64,000 nt of DNA from Rickettsia akari str. Hartford (GCF_000018205.1 NC_009881.1:248001-312000), one strand, 5' to 3'; counted from the first letter of the stretch, positions 1 through 9,489 are shown. The notes: generated by a model from the letters alone, not told the origin. Numbers and translations: made by a program.

Positions 1-40
1 TGTTTTTATGGATCACGTTGTCAAGCCACGGGATGACATC
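1..40. repeat. Right half of a Rickettsia palindromic element, cut by the window edge
   Basis: The bases carry the 'caagccacgggatgacat' arm that ends many complete palindromic elements elsewhere in this window, for example the copy at 27632-27750. The matching left arm would lie outside the window. The element lies just downstream of bamD and may help end its transcript. Confidence 0.7.
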
Positions 41-70
41 TAGTGGGTTTTAAGCACTATGAATATCTCA

Positions 71-814
71 CTACTTAACCAACTTATATGCATAACTATA
101 CCACGGACTATCAGGATAGTTATAACCTAGCACCGAGGCATATTTTTGTGCTTCATCAGGTAACCCAAGCATCATATAGATTTCGACTAAACGGTAAAGA
201 GCTTCTACTGAGTGAGAAGTAGTTTGATAATTATCAATTACCTCTTCAAATCTATTAATAGCTGCCATTGGGTTCTGTTTCTTTAAGTAAAACCGACCTA
301 CCATCATCTCTTTACCTGCTAAATGATCGTTTACTAGGTCGATTTTTAAAGATGAATCAATAGCATATTTAGTATTTGGGAATCTCGCTATTACGTCTTC
401 AAAACTATCTTTAGCTAAGGAAGTTCTAGATTGATCATGATTTACGTCTGAAACTAACATATAATATGATAATGCTTTAAGGTAATACGCATAAGCAATG
501 TCAACATTTGCAGGGTGCAAATTAATGAACATCTCAAGTACATCAACCGCTTCTTCATATTGAGCGGCAAGGAACAAAGAATAAGCCTGCATCAATTCGG
601 CTTGCGGCGTCATTGCATTACCTGGATGCTGGTAAAATACTCTTCCGAATTCTTCCGCAGCTTTCTTATATTTTTGCTTTGCTAACAAAGTAACACCTTC
701 GTTATAAAGAGTTGGAATAGGAACTACTATGTCATCACTGGTTTTTTTGCTTTTACACCCGCTAAAAACTAATCCTATAACCAAAAGAGTACTCAATAAT
801 TTTGTTAATTTCAT
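71..814 (-). CDS. bamD: Outer membrane assembly lipoprotein BamD
   Basis: BamD (ComL/YfiO) is the essential lipoprotein partner of BamA in the machine that folds beta-barrel proteins into the outer membrane. The 247-residue product has a short signal peptide and a lipobox (LVFSGC, Cys20) for lipidation. TPR-like helix pairs follow through most of the length, for example around residues 34-70 and 170-215. The length fits the family, which is typically about 240-280 residues. It would serve the autotransporters and porins on which Rickettsia surfaces depend. No partner gene is adjacent. The start is set by the signal peptide. Confidence 0.9.
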   Translation of the reverse strand: MKLTKLLSTLLVIGLVFSGCKSKKTSDDIVVPIPTLYNEGVTLLAKQKYKKAAEEFGRVFYQHPGNAMTPQAELMQAYSLFLAAQYEEAVDVLEMFINLHPANVDIAYAYYLKALSYYMLVSDVNHDQSRTSLAKDSFEDVIARFPNTKYAIDSSLKIDLVNDHLAGKEMMVGRFYLKKQNPMAAINRFEEVIDNYQTTSHSVEALYRLVEIYMMLGLPDEAQKYASVLGYNYPDSPWYSYAYKLVK

Positions 815-930
815 AAGAACTTAAATTCAGTTAATAACTAAATATACATATAGGCTTAAAGAATTTCAAGGATTCAATTTAAAATCTTACTAACTTATAA
901 ATTAGATCTATTCAGAAACGAAGATTTAGG

Positions 931-1050
931 AAAGAATTTGAAGGAGACACGGAAATGCTTACCACAGAAGCGTACACTTGTACGCAAGGATTCGAGTACT
1001 GCATTGACATACAAATTACCACTAGAAGGAATAGGTCTATATTCTTGGAC
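931..1050 (+). repeat. RPE1-type palindromic element, plus-strand copy
   Basis: Read in one frame, the DNA encodes KEFEGDTEMLTTEAYT and so on, the typical start of the RPE1 peptide known from many Rickettsia proteins (a (K)EFxGDTE core). A second, more intact copy lies inverted at about 1300-1430. This copy ends directly at the restored stop codon of the chaB-like gene. I treat it as noncoding repeat DNA. Confidence 0.7.
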
Positions 1051-1081
1051 TTATTTTTCTACCCAGTGTTCTTTATCATTT

Positions 1082-1276
1082 TTATGATATTTTTTCTACG
1101 GTTGACCATGCTAATTTATGAGCAACTGCCTCTTTAGAGCCATTTCCACGTTTTTTATCGGCATCCTTATATTGTGCAAATGCATGATTAAAAGCTTCGC
1201 GATAAATATCCTTAGCATGACTTGGAAGATGATTTTTAACTGAATTAGGTAAATCGTTATTATTGTTATAAGGCAT
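1082..1276 (-). CDS. chaB: ChaB-like protein, 3' end altered by a frameshift
   Basis: The product starts MPYNNNNDLPNSVKNHLPSH, closely matching E. coli ChaB (DLPxSVKxxLPSHAxDIYxEAFN), and continues with the conserved AHKxAW block. ChaB is a small protein described as a cation transport regulator, and its real role is uncertain. The open frame stops after 64 residues, but dropping one base from the six-T run at 1090-1095 restores YHKNDKEHWVEK, which matches the family's C-terminus, and a stop at 1051-1053. The ancestral gene therefore ran 1051-1276 (about 74 codons). It sits between two inverted RPE1 copies. It may now be a truncated protein or a pseudogene. Confidence 0.7.
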   Translation of the reverse strand: MPYNNNNDLPNSVKNHLPSHAKDIYREAFNHAFAQYKDADKKRGNGSKEAVAHKLAWSTVEKIS

Positions 1277-1299
1277 AGAGACCTACGGATCATATTATG

Positions 1300-1430
1300 C
1301 AAATAGACTTCTTGCGTAACATCCTTCTAAAGGTAATTTATACATCAATCCGGTACCCGAATCTGTGCGATTGTTTATATACGCTGTGATGCTGCGCTCC
1401 GTGTTTCCTTCAAATCGCTCTTTACAAGAT
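1300..1430 (-). repeat. RPE1-type palindromic element, minus-strand copy
   Basis: On the minus strand the DNA reads [16 protein letters not shown] followed by [11 protein letters not shown]. This is a near-canonical RPE1 peptide with the frame open to a stop just upstream of the chaB-like start. It lies within the untranslated region before chaB, not inside a protein gene. Confidence 0.75.
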
Positions 1431-1501
1431 AGGTTCTACAAGAAGCATAATAATATTTTATAACATCGGAGGTTTATTTCTATATGAAAGTTAAATAAAA
1501 T

Positions 1502-2617
1502 TCATGACCATAGACTTTTCATTTTATTAAAAAAGCTGCCGTCATTTTCTTTTTCACTTATGGATTCTTTTTTGAATTCTTCTAGTAACTCACATTGTCT
1601 TTTAGATAAATTTTTAGGTACCTCAATATGAATATGTGTAATCATATCACCCCTAATAGTTGATCTCATTTTAGGCATACCTTTGCTGCGTAACCTTAAT
1701 TGATCACCGTTTTGTGTTCCTGCTGGAATTGTTAAGTTGACTTTCCTTCCTTCAATTACCGGTACTTCTATCTCCCCTCCAAGAGCGGCATTCACAAAAC
1801 TAATAGGTAGTTTACAATGTAGATTTGCTCCGTCTACCTTATAAATATCATGTGGTGTTATTGCTATATCAACATATAAATCACCACTATTTCCTCCTCT
1901 AATACCTGCTTCTCCTTCTCCGGTATGTCTTATTCTAGTACCGTTTTCAACACCGGCAGGAATATTTACCGATAAATTTCGTTGTTTATGGCAACGTCCC
2001 ATGCCATGACATTTTTTACAAGGATTTTTTATAATTTGTCCGTTACCTTTGCATTTATGACAAGCTTGTTCGATTGTAAAGAATCCTTGCTGAATTCTAG
2101 TCGCTCCAACACCGCCGCAAGCATCGCAAGTAGTGACTGTTTCACCTTTTTCAGAACCGCTACCATGGCAAGTATCGCATTTTACTTCGCTAGAAAAACT
2201 AATATTTTTTTCTATACCGTGAAACGCTTCCTCTAGGTTAATTGTCAGATCATATTTTAAATCCGAACCTCTAGCCTTACTTGATGTAGGCTTTCTTCTA
2301 CCACCCCCCATAAAATCACTAAAGAAGTCGCCGAAAATATCGTTAATATCATGATGAAAACCAGCGTGACTTCCTCCGCCACCTCGTGACTGTTGATTTT
2401 GAAAAGTATCATGCCCAAAGCGGTCGTAAGCTGCTCTTTTTTGTTCGTCTTTTAGAACATCATAAGCACGATTTATTTCTTTAAATTTCTTTTCAGCATC
2501 TTTATCGTCAGTAGTATCAGGATGATATTGCTTGGCTAATTTGAGATAGGCTTTTTTAAGATCCGCTTGGCTAGCTGTCTTACTAACGCCTAGTATTTTG
2601 TAATAATCTTGTGACAT
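1502..2617 (-). CDS. dnaJ: Chaperone DnaJ (Hsp40)
   Basis: DnaJ delivers unfolded proteins to DnaK and triggers its ATPase. The 371-residue product has an N-terminal J domain with the HPD tripeptide (KQYHPDTT, near residue 33), a Gly/Phe-rich linker rich in GGG and HAGFHHD, and four zinc-binding repeats ([32 protein letters not shown]). The C-terminal substrate-binding domain follows. The length is normal. It follows dnaK on the same strand with a 188-base gap that has acquired a palindromic element. Confidence 0.98.
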   Translation of the reverse strand: MSQDYYKILGVSKTASQADLKKAYLKLAKQYHPDTTDDKDAEKKFKEINRAYDVLKDEQKRAAYDRFGHDTFQNQQSRGGGGSHAGFHHDINDIFGDFFSDFMGGGRRKPTSSKARGSDLKYDLTINLEEAFHGIEKNISFSSEVKCDTCHGSGSEKGETVTTCDACGGVGATRIQQGFFTIEQACHKCKGNGQIIKNPCKKCHGMGRCHKQRNLSVNIPAGVENGTRIRHTGEGEAGIRGGNSGDLYVDIAITPHDIYKVDGANLHCKLPISFVNAALGGEIEVPVIEGRKVNLTIPAGTQNGDQLRLRSKGMPKMRSTIRGDMITHIHIEVPKNLSKRQCELLEEFKKESISEKENDGSFFNKMKSLWS

Positions 2618-2658
2618 AATTTAATTTATAAAATTGGTTGTCATCGGAGCAGCCTTCT

Positions 2659-2780
2659 TGTCATTGCAAGGAAATTACGAAGGAATGGACTAAGCAATCC
2701 AGTTAAAAAATGCTAATTTATAGTCTTTTTTATTATTTTTTCTGGATTGCCACGGCTCATTGCAGTCGCTCGTAATGACG
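2659..2780. repeat. Palindromic element between dnaK and dnaJ
   Basis: The arms 'gtcattgcaagg' and 'ctcgtaatgacg' enclose a core with 'gcaatccagttaaaaa' and 'tttctggattgcc'. This is the common intergenic RPE pattern in which 'caatccag' pairs with 'ctggattg'. It separates dnaK from dnaJ, so any dnaK-dnaJ transcript would carry a large hairpin. Confidence 0.8.
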
Positions 2781-2805
2781 TTAATGACGTTTTGTGCAAT
2801 AGTCT

Positions 2806-4689
2806 TTACTTCTTCGCTACATCCTGAAAATCGGCATCTACTACTTTGTCATCGTTAGCAGTATTTTCGCCAGCAGGCTGATTTTCGCTTTGTGCTTTAT
2901 ACATTGCTTCACCGATTTTCATACTAGCTGCAGTTAATCTCTCTGTCTTTTCTTTAATTAAAGCAGCATCTTCCGATTCAAGAACAGCTTTTAAAGCAGA
3001 TAGTGCTTCTTCAGCAGCGCCTTTATCTTCTGATGATAATTTATCACCGTACTCCGTAAGACTCTTTTCAGTAGAATAAACTAAACTATCTGCAGCATTT
3101 TTCGCTTCAATAAGTTCCTTACGTTTTTTATCTTCATAGGCATTCTGTTCAGCATCTTTAACCATTTGTTCGATTTCGGCATCGCTAAGACCGCCGGAAG
3201 CCTGAATAGTTACTTTCTGCTCCTTACCGCTTGCTTTATCTTTAGCTGAAACATGCACTATTCCATTAACGTCAATATCAAATGTTACCTCTATTTGTGG
3301 AACACCTCTCGGTGCAGGAGGTATGCCTTCAAGATTAAATTGACCAAGTAATTTATTACTCGCTGCCATTTCACGTTCACCTTGAAACACTCTAATAGTT
3401 ACGGCATGCTGATTATCATCCGCAGTTGAGAATACCTGACTTTTTTTAGTAGGTATAGTAGTATTACGATCGATTAACCTTGTAAATACGCCGCCAAGGG
3501 TTTCAATACCAAGGGATAGAGGCGTAACGTCTAATAATAATATATCCGTTACTTCTTTATTAAGTACCCCTCCCTGAATAGCAGCACCAAGAGCTACAAC
3601 CTCATCAGGATTCACGCCCTTATGAGGTTCGCGCCCAAAAAATTTCTTTACAGCTTCTTGTACTTTCGGCATTCTAGTCATACCGCCGACAAGCACTACC
3701 TCCTGAATATCAGAAGCCTTTAAACCTGCATCCTTTAATGCTGTAATACAAGGCTCAACGGTTTTTTCAATTAAATCATCTACTAATTTTTCGAATTCTG
3801 CTCTAGTAAATTTAATATTTAAATGTTTTGGTCCTGTACTATCAGCTGTAATATAAGGTAAATTAATATCAGTAGTTACTGCGGAAGATAGCTCTTTTTT
3901 AGCCTTTTCTGCCGCTTCTTTTAAACGTTGAAGTGCTAAAGGATCATTACGTAAATCTATACCGCTTTCTTTTTTGAATACATCTATTAAATGGTTTAAT
4001 ATTCTTGTATCAAAATCCTCGCCGCCAAGGAATGTATCACCGTTCGTTGATTTTACTTCAAAAACACCGTCACCGATTTCAAGAATTGAAACATCGAACG
4101 TTCCGCCGCCAAGATCGTATACTGCAATAGTTTTACTGGCCGCTTTATCGAAACCGTAAGCAAGAGCTGCGGCAGTCGGCTCGTTAATTATTCTAAGTAC
4201 CTCAAGACCTGCTATTTTACCTGCATCTTTCGTTGCTTGACGCTGTGCATCATTAAAATAAGCAGGTACGGTAATTACTGCTTGCGTTACTTTTTCGCCT
4301 AAATAATTTTCGGCAGTTTCTTTCATTTTTTGTAAAATAAAAGCACTAATTTGGCTTGGTGAATATTTATTGCTATCCGCTTCGACCCATGCGTCACCGT
4401 TATCGGCTTTAACTATATTATATGGTACGATATCCTGGTCTTTCTTAACCATAGGATCGGTAAAATTTCTACCGATTAATCGCTTTACCGCATATATAGT
4501 ATTGCTAGGATTGGTTACTGCTTGTCTCTTAGCTGATTGTCCAACTAATTTTTCGCCATTTGCAAAAGCTATTATTGACGGCGTAGTTCTCTCACCTTCT
4601 GCATTTTCTATTACTTTCGGCTCTTTACCTTCCATGACTGCAACACAAGAGTTAGTAGTCCCAAGGTCAATACCTATTACTTTTCCCAT
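2806..4689 (-). CDS. dnaK: Chaperone DnaK (Hsp70)
   Basis: DnaK is the general ATP-driven folding chaperone. The 627-residue product opens with [13 protein letters not shown] (phosphate-binding loop 1). It carries [20 protein letters not shown] and the [12 protein letters not shown] motif in the ATPase domain, the interdomain linker [11 protein letters not shown], the beta-sandwich substrate domain, a helical lid, and a C-terminal tail ending in [15 protein letters not shown] that contacts co-chaperones. A purine-rich 'gagga' ribosome site precedes the ATG. dnaJ follows downstream. The protease gene at 4951 is divergent, with a repeat between them. Confidence 0.99.
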   Translation of the reverse strand: MGKVIGIDLGTTNSCVAVMEGKEPKVIENAEGERTTPSIIAFANGEKLVGQSAKRQAVTNPSNTIYAVKRLIGRNFTDPMVKKDQDIVPYNIVKADNGDAWVEADSNKYSPSQISAFILQKMKETAENYLGEKVTQAVITVPAYFNDAQRQATKDAGKIAGLEVLRIINEPTAAALAYGFDKAASKTIAVYDLGGGTFDVSILEIGDGVFEVKSTNGDTFLGGEDFDTRILNHLIDVFKKESGIDLRNDPLALQRLKEAAEKAKKELSSAVTTDINLPYITADSTGPKHLNIKFTRAEFEKLVDDLIEKTVEPCITALKDAGLKASDIQEVVLVGGMTRMPKVQEAVKKFFGREPHKGVNPDEVVALGAAIQGGVLNKEVTDILLLDVTPLSLGIETLGGVFTRLIDRNTTIPTKKSQVFSTADDNQHAVTIRVFQGEREMAASNKLLGQFNLEGIPPAPRGVPQIEVTFDIDVNGIVHVSAKDKASGKEQKVTIQASGGLSDAEIEQMVKDAEQNAYEDKKRKELIEAKNAADSLVYSTEKSLTEYGDKLSSEDKGAAEEALSALKAVLESEDAALIKEKTERLTAASMKIGEAMYKAQSENQPAGENTANDDKVVDADFQDVAKK

Positions 4690-4744
4690 AAGATTCCTCG
4701 TTTTCTTTTTTATTTTTGCTTATTATTCAGCGTTGTGCTTCGTA

Positions 4745-4866
4745 TGTCATTCCCGCGTAGGTAGGTGGTAATCTAGAAAACAAACTTAATATTGCCTGTT
4801 GACAAAATAAACCTAAAAAACAAGTTTTTACAAGTTCTACTGGCTTCCCACCTACGCGGGAATGAC
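4745..4866. repeat. Palindromic element between dnaK and the protease gene
   Basis: Long arms 'gtcattcccgcgtaggtagg' and 'ccacctacgcgggaatgac' surround an AT-rich core that contains 'aaaacaagtttttacaag'. It lies in the divergent promoter region of dnaK and the serine protease, so their promoters must lie close to the start codons or inside the repeat. Confidence 0.85.
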
Positions 4867-4950
4867 GCCGTGTGCAACAAGCCATTTATTATTGTGCTAT
4901 GACTTTTCATTTGATATAGTACGGCTTAAATGATTTTACAAGAGGTGAAA

Positions 4951-6423
4951 ATGAAAAAACTATCGATTTTACTAAAACTTGTATGTATTATTAATTTAGT
5001 TTTCATAAATAATATAGTTTTAGCATCTTTTGAAGCAAGCAGTGCTATATTTGAAAAAGCGAAGAAAGCAATCGTAACGATTGATACTAGAATTGCTGTA
5101 TCGGCATATGATGATACAAGTAGTTGGACAGGAACAGGATTTATTAATGATAAGAACAACGGTTATATAATTACTAATACTCATGTTGTCGGCGGTGCAT
5201 CTATCGGAACTTATTTTGTGACGTTTTATAATGGTGAGCAGGCAGAAGCAAAACTTATCTATTACGATATTTGGCAAGATTATGCCGTTTTAAAAGTAGA
5301 GAGCAAAGATATACCGGCATCGGCAACACAAATATCTTTCTCAAATGAGATTTCAACATTAAATCAAAAAGTTTTTGTAGTCGGTAACATGGAAGCAAAA
5401 GGCTTTTCTTTCCATACAGGTTATTTGTCTGATCTTTATAATATTGAAGGTTTAATGCCGCAATGTACTTATGTTATTAACCTAAATAGTACCGGTGGTG
5501 CTAGCGGTTCACCGGTATTAAACGATAAAATTGAGGCTATAGGAGTATTATACGGCGGTGGTAAAACTCATTCTCTAGCACTGCACGGTGATTACGTAGC
5601 TCGTACCTTAGAAAGTTTAAAGAATAATAAACAACCAAGCAGAAAACATATAGGAATAATAAGCGAGTTATATTCTTTAAATAAAGCAGTTAGACATCAT
5701 AATTTCCCTAAAGAAGAAATGGATAAATATATAAATAAGTTTCCTGACAGTAGAAATAGGGTGATAAGTGTTAAGGCAGTTTTGGCCGGTTCGCCTGCTG
5801 AAAAATCTTTAAAAGCTGGTGATATTATTTGGGCAGTTAATGATAAGGAACTTGGCGGTAATCTAGCATTATTTGATAGAGAAATGGATAATTTTAAAGG
5901 AATAGCTATTAAACTGACTATATTTCGTGATGGAAAAAAGCTAGAACAAGCAGTAGATTTATATGATGTGAACAATAATAAAATCGCTAAAATGATAAAT
6001 TTCGGTGGTGCGGTATTTTTTGAAGCCGATGATTATTTTAGTAATAAATCAGGCATTCCACTTAAAGCTTTAAGTATAGCTTCCGTTCAATCTGGTAGTA
6101 GCTTTAGCTCTATACCGACATTCTTTACCAAAGATTATAAAAATGTTTATAGATTACAAATTTTTGAGATGAAAGATTTCGCTTTAAGTAATCTTGATGA
6201 TTTGGTGAAATTCTTACCTGCTATTACTAAAGAGAATTTTATAACGGTTAGATTTAAAAATTATCAACCTTATTACGCTAATTTCGGTTATAATGAAATC
6301 ATATCATCGCATGATGATATGATTGCAGATGTAACTCTAGATTCTATAGATACTAAGCCTTATATATTAAAGTATAATACTATTTCTCATGATTGGGATA
6401 TGGAAAATATACAACTTCAGTAA
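4951..6423 (+). CDS. Secreted trypsin-like serine protease with PDZ domain
   Basis: This is probably a periplasmic protease of the trypsin/HtrA fold. I start it at the ATG at 4951, preceded by 'agaggtgaaa', rather than at 4930. The resulting 490 residues open with a signal peptide (MKKLSILLKL to about VLAS). The triad fits His78 (NTHVV), Asp110 (WQDYAVLKV) and Ser185 (TGGASGSP), with GASGSP in place of the usual GNSGGP. A PDZ-like region follows around residues 250-340 (VLAGSPAEKSLKAGDII). The C-terminal 150 residues are not recognised. It is divergent from dnaK. Confidence 0.85.
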   Translation: MKKLSILLKLVCIINLVFINNIVLASFEASSAIFEKAKKAIVTIDTRIAVSAYDDTSSWTGTGFINDKNNGYIITNTHVVGGASIGTYFVTFYNGEQAEAKLIYYDIWQDYAVLKVESKDIPASATQISFSNEISTLNQKVFVVGNMEAKGFSFHTGYLSDLYNIEGLMPQCTYVINLNSTGGASGSPVLNDKIEAIGVLYGGGKTHSLALHGDYVARTLESLKNNKQPSRKHIGIISELYSLNKAVRHHNFPKEEMDKYINKFPDSRNRVISVKAVLAGSPAEKSLKAGDIIWAVNDKELGGNLALFDREMDNFKGIAIKLTIFRDGKKLEQAVDLYDVNNNKIAKMINFGGAVFFEADDYFSNKSGIPLKALSIASVQSGSSFSSIPTFFTKDYKNVYRLQIFEMKDFALSNLDDLVKFLPAITKENFITVRFKNYQPYYANFGYNEIISSHDDMIADVTLDSIDTKPYILKYNTISHDWDMENIQLQ

Positions 6424-6484
6424 CTAATCGATTTTGATAAATTAACAATTCTTAATCAATTTAACTCGGTTTGTTGCGTTATTA

Positions 6485-6514
6485 CTCCTAAATTTATAAT
6501 CTTAATTTTAGGAG
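6485..6514. terminator. Hairpin after the protease gene
   Basis: 'ctcctaaa' at 6485-6492 pairs with 'tttaggag' at 6507-6514 across a 14-base AT-rich loop, 60 bases after the protease stop codon. There is no U-run after the stem, so intrinsic termination is plausible but unproven. Confidence 0.4.
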
Positions 6515-6559
6515 AATTGCAAATTAGCTAAGTGTTATTCGCTATACTATAATATTCCT

Positions 6560-6692
6560 ACGTGGATACTGGAGTCATCATTGCGAGCAGCCATAGGCTG
6601 CGTGCAATCTCATGAATAATAACAAATTTCTTAGATTGCTGCGTCAAATTACTATATAATTTTCCTCGCAATGACGTGGTGGTATCCACGTG
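6560..6692. repeat. Palindromic element, composite type
   Basis: Outer arms 'gtggatac' (6562) and 'gtatccac' (6682) enclose inner arms 'cattgcgagcagc' and 'cctcgcaatgacg', with core arms 'gcaatctcatga' and 'cttagattgctgcg'. The gap 6424-6760 holds only this element, the hairpin before it and AT-rich sequence. Confidence 0.8.
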
Positions 6693-6760
6693 GGCAATGG
6701 CATCAATCCAGCACTAATTAACAATGCTTCCTAAAATAATTAATCAATTTAGGAAAATTC

Positions 6761-7252
6761 ATGAGAAAACAAACAGTACCTACTTTATATACATCAGATG
6801 TAAGTCAATATAAAACTCCACGCCTAAATGCCCTCGATTCAGAGAGAGAAATGAAACCTGCATCGGTAAAGACTGATATAGAGGCGCTGGAAGTGTTATT
6901 TAAAGATAAAACAAAAAGCGGCATAAAAGCTTTTAATAGTGCATTAAAGGTATACCTTGACAATAATTCTAATGCTTTATTACACGAAGCAGTTGAACAG
7001 GGTAAAAAAGATTTAGTAATAGAGATCTTAAAAGTAAATCGGGATTCTATAGAGTCTACGACTCCTCAGGGTTTATCGGTATTACATTCGGTAATTGCAG
7101 GAGTTAATAATAAATACGTCATTGAAATACTATTACAGGTAAAACCTACTTTAGTAACACCAAAAGATGCTTCAGGTCTTACTCCGTCATTTTATAACAC
7201 TAATCAAGAAATAATAGCAATATATTACAACATTATGAACGAGATGTTATAG
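6761..7252 (+). CDS. Small ankyrin-repeat protein, C-terminus frameshifted
   Basis: The 163-residue product contains two or three ankyrin-like repeats: NALLHEAVEQGKKDLVIEIL, GLSVLHSVIAGVNNKYVIEI and the start of a third at GLTPSFYNTNQEII. Ankyrin proteins mediate protein contacts, and in Rickettsia several are suspected effectors, but nothing shows secretion here. After residue 152 the frame appears shifted. The alternative frame reads on as LQHYERDVIDRLNIKQWKG to a stop at 7377, which would give about 205 codons. The annotated frame ends early at 7252. There is no signal peptide. Confidence 0.7.
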   Translation: MRKQTVPTLYTSDVSQYKTPRLNALDSEREMKPASVKTDIEALEVLFKDKTKSGIKAFNSALKVYLDNNSNALLHEAVEQGKKDLVIEILKVNRDSIESTTPQGLSVLHSVIAGVNNKYVIEILLQVKPTLVTPKDASGLTPSFYNTNQEIIAIYYNIMNEML

Positions 7253-7389
7253 ACCGGCTTAATATAAAGCAATGGAAAGGTTTGGAAAAAGATATGCAAG
7301 AATATTTAAAAAATGAGATGCTTATAATTGGAAACACTAAGTATATAATAAATGGAGATTGCATAGAAAATTTGTAAATTATTACACAA

Positions 7390-7450
7390 ACATCTTCCTT
7401 GCAAATCTAATGCTCTATATTAAATTTGCAAGGAAGATGTAGAGAATTCT
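7390..7450. terminator. Strong hairpin with a perfect 17-bp stem
   Basis: Bases 7390-7406 (acatcttccttgcaaat) are exactly complementary to 7434-7450, with a 27-base loop. It lies just beyond the ancestral end (7377) of the ankyrin gene and 57 bases from the end of the convergent minus-strand gene. It could end transcription from both sides. No U-run is evident, so another role is possible. Confidence 0.5.
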
Positions 7451-7507
7451 TTAACAAAAAACGGTAAGCATGTAAAACTTATCCACAAAATATTTTAAGC
7501 GCAAAAA

Positions 7508-7852
7508 TTATAACTCAGTGACAGGTATTTCCTGTCCTAGGGGTCCAACATAATATTTTGTTATAGTGTCATAATCATCATAACTAATTGATGTTTGGGA
7601 TGATAGTTTTTGTGCTAATATTATTAATTTTTCTTCATATAACTCAAAAGATTTTTCGCAATCCTCTTTTGTAATCTTTACAATTTTAGCTTCATCTGTA
7701 TCTGCTTTGAGTGCTTTAATATTTTCTGTTGAGTTATATTTTATTAAAGATATTTGTGCTTTTTTAGGAAAGAAAAGATGATATGATTTTATTTTTGTCC
7801 ATGCTGTTTTCACTTCTATTGCAATACCTAGGACGAGTTTATCTAGTGACAT
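7508..7852 (-). CDS. Hypothetical protein, 114 residues
   Basis: I do not recognise this protein. The 114 residues carry no signal peptide or clear membrane segment. They are mixed charged and aliphatic, with a lysine/glutamate-rich middle (ITKEDCEKSFELYEEKLIIL) likely to be helical and a C-terminus ending in VGPLGQEIPVTEL. It faces away from lptE at 8028 and converges on the ankyrin gene. The open frame and distinct composition suggest a genuine but possibly lineage-specific gene. Confidence 0.45.
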   Translation of the reverse strand: MSLDKLVLGIAIEVKTAWTKIKSYHLFFPKKAQISLIKYNSTENIKALKADTDEAKIVKITKEDCEKSFELYEEKLIILAQKLSSQTSISYDDYDTITKYYVGPLGQEIPVTEL

Positions 7853-8027
7853 CTAAGACCTTAAAATTATTAAAAGCAGCACATCATATATAAGTCTTAT
7901 TTATAAATGTCAACATAAATTAATACATTATTACTATAAGTATTAACAAATACTAATTATTATAATTTTCTTTCACAAAAGCGAAATTAACTGTTATTAA
8001 TATAAAAAATCAATTTTAATCTAGTAT

Positions 8028-8501
8028 ATGCGTTCTTTATTTGTAGTAATTATATTCTTTCTAATGAGTAGTTGTAATTTAAAACCGGTATATAGTGAAA
8101 AATACAGTAGAAATAATGATTTAGAAGCTATTAAAGTTGAACCGATTAGAACAATTGAAGGAGCTGAGTTTTATCATCGTTTAACTAGTATTTTACCTCA
8201 GAAAGCAAAAGCAAAATACTTGCTTAAAGCAGAGCTTATCGCAACAACTATGCCTGCTACGATTGAAAAAAACACCAATGTTTTAATGGAATATATTAAT
8301 AAATTAGTTAGGTATAAATTAATTGATATAGAAAGCCAAAAGGTTTTAATTGCAGAGAAGTTTTACCAAAACACGTCATATAATGCTCTTTTTACACCAT
8401 ATGCCACAAATGTTGAAGGAGATGAAACAGGAATAGACTTAGCATATCAAGCAGCAGAAGAAATTCGTAGCAGATTAATTTTATATTTTACACGAAAATA
8501 G
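8028..8501 (+). CDS. lptE: LPS-assembly lipoprotein LptE-like
   Basis: LptE plugs the LptD barrel that places lipopolysaccharide in the outer membrane. The 157-residue product has a signal peptide with lipobox FLMSSC (Cys16) followed by NLKPVYS, the 'C-G/N-F/L-x-P-x-Y' start typical of LptE/RlpB. The C-terminal half holds the family-like YQNTSYNALFTPYA and a helical AYQAAEEIRSRLILYFTRK. holA begins 7 bases downstream. The lptE-holA pair is common in proteobacteria, which strengthens the call. Confidence 0.8.
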   Translation: MRSLFVVIIFFLMSSCNLKPVYSEKYSRNNDLEAIKVEPIRTIEGAEFYHRLTSILPQKAKAKYLLKAELIATTMPATIEKNTNVLMEYINKLVRYKLIDIESQKVLIAEKFYQNTSYNALFTPYATNVEGDETGIDLAYQAAEEIRSRLILYFTRK

Positions 8502-8508
8502 TTAAGCT

Positions 8509-9489
8509 ATGAAATTTTATTTTTCACAAATAGGTAGATTATTTGCACTAATAAAAGCCGGAAAGATTAGAGCGCTTTTACTATATGGTCCTGATAAAGG
8601 GTATATAGAAAAAATTTGTAAGCACTTAGTAAAAAGCTTAAATATGCTACAAACTTGTATAGAATACGCAGATCTTAATATTTCATCTGTAGAAATATTA
8701 CTTAATTCGCCTAATTTTTTTGGTCAAAAAGAATTAATTAAAATTAGATCAATTGGGAATTCACTCGATAATAATTTAAAAACAATTCTAAGCAGTGATT
8801 ATATAAATTTTCCTGTATTTATAGGGGAAGAAATTACTGCAAGTGGAAGCATTAGAAAGTTTTTTGAAACAGAAGAATATTTAGCAGCAGTTGCTTGTTA
8901 TCATGACGATGAAGCAAAAATTGAACGGATTATTTTAGATAAAGTAGAAAAAACTAATAAAGTTATAAGTAAAGAAGCTATCACTTATTTAAAAGCTCAT
9001 TTAAAAGGTGATCATGATTTAATTTGTAGCGAAATAAATAAATTGATATATTTTGTTCATGACGCACGCGAAATTACTTTAAACGATGTTCTAAAAGTTA
9101 TAAGTAGCGAAATTACGGCAAACGGCAGTGATTTAGCAATGTATTTTTCAAAAAAAGATTATAGTAATTTTCTGCAAGAGCTGGAAATATTAAAAAAACA
9201 AAATATCAATGAAGTGTTAATTATTAGAGCCTTAATAAGGCATTATTTAAATTTATATATAGTTTTGTTGAAAGTAAAAAACGGTGTGCGTTTGGAACTC
9301 GCAATAAAATCATTATCTCCACCGATTTTTTATCAATATATTAATGATTTTACAAAGATAGCAACCAGTCTTAGTCTAACTGAATGTTTAGAGACTTTAA
9401 AACTGTTACAACAAGCGGAGGTGGATTATAAATTAAATCCTGCTGGTTTTGATTTACTTCAGAAAGTTATTGATGTCATTCCCGCGTAG
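8509..9489 (+). CDS. holA: DNA polymerase III delta subunit
   Basis: HolA is the clamp-loader 'wrench' subunit that opens the beta clamp. The 326-residue product matches the family length and pattern. It opens with an N-terminal ALLLYGPDKGYIEKI that resembles a degenerate P-loop, then VEILLNSPNFFGQKELIKIR, which corresponds to the clamp-contact region, and a helical C-terminal collar domain. It follows lptE by 7 bases, the usual gene pair. The last codons (DVIPA) and the stop lie inside a palindromic element that starts at 9474, so the native end of the gene has been replaced. Confidence 0.9.
   Translation: MKFYFSQIGRLFALIKAGKIRALLLYGPDKGYIEKICKHLVKSLNMLQTCIEYADLNISSVEILLNSPNFFGQKELIKIRSIGNSLDNNLKTILSSDYINFPVFIGEEITASGSIRKFFETEEYLAAVACYHDDEAKIERIILDKVEKTNKVISKEAITYLKAHLKGDHDLICSEINKLIYFVHDAREITLNDVLKVISSEITANGSDLAMYFSKKDYSNFLQELEILKKQNINEVLIIRALIRHYLNLYIVLLKVKNGVRLELAIKSLSPPIFYQYINDFTKIATSLSLTECLETLKLLQQAEVDYKLNPAGFDLLQKVIDVIPA

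Noticed and set aside
955-1137. Plus-strand frame of 60 codons
   Set aside because: It is RPE1 repeat DNA plus the antisense of the chaB-like gene. No ribosome site or protein family is visible.
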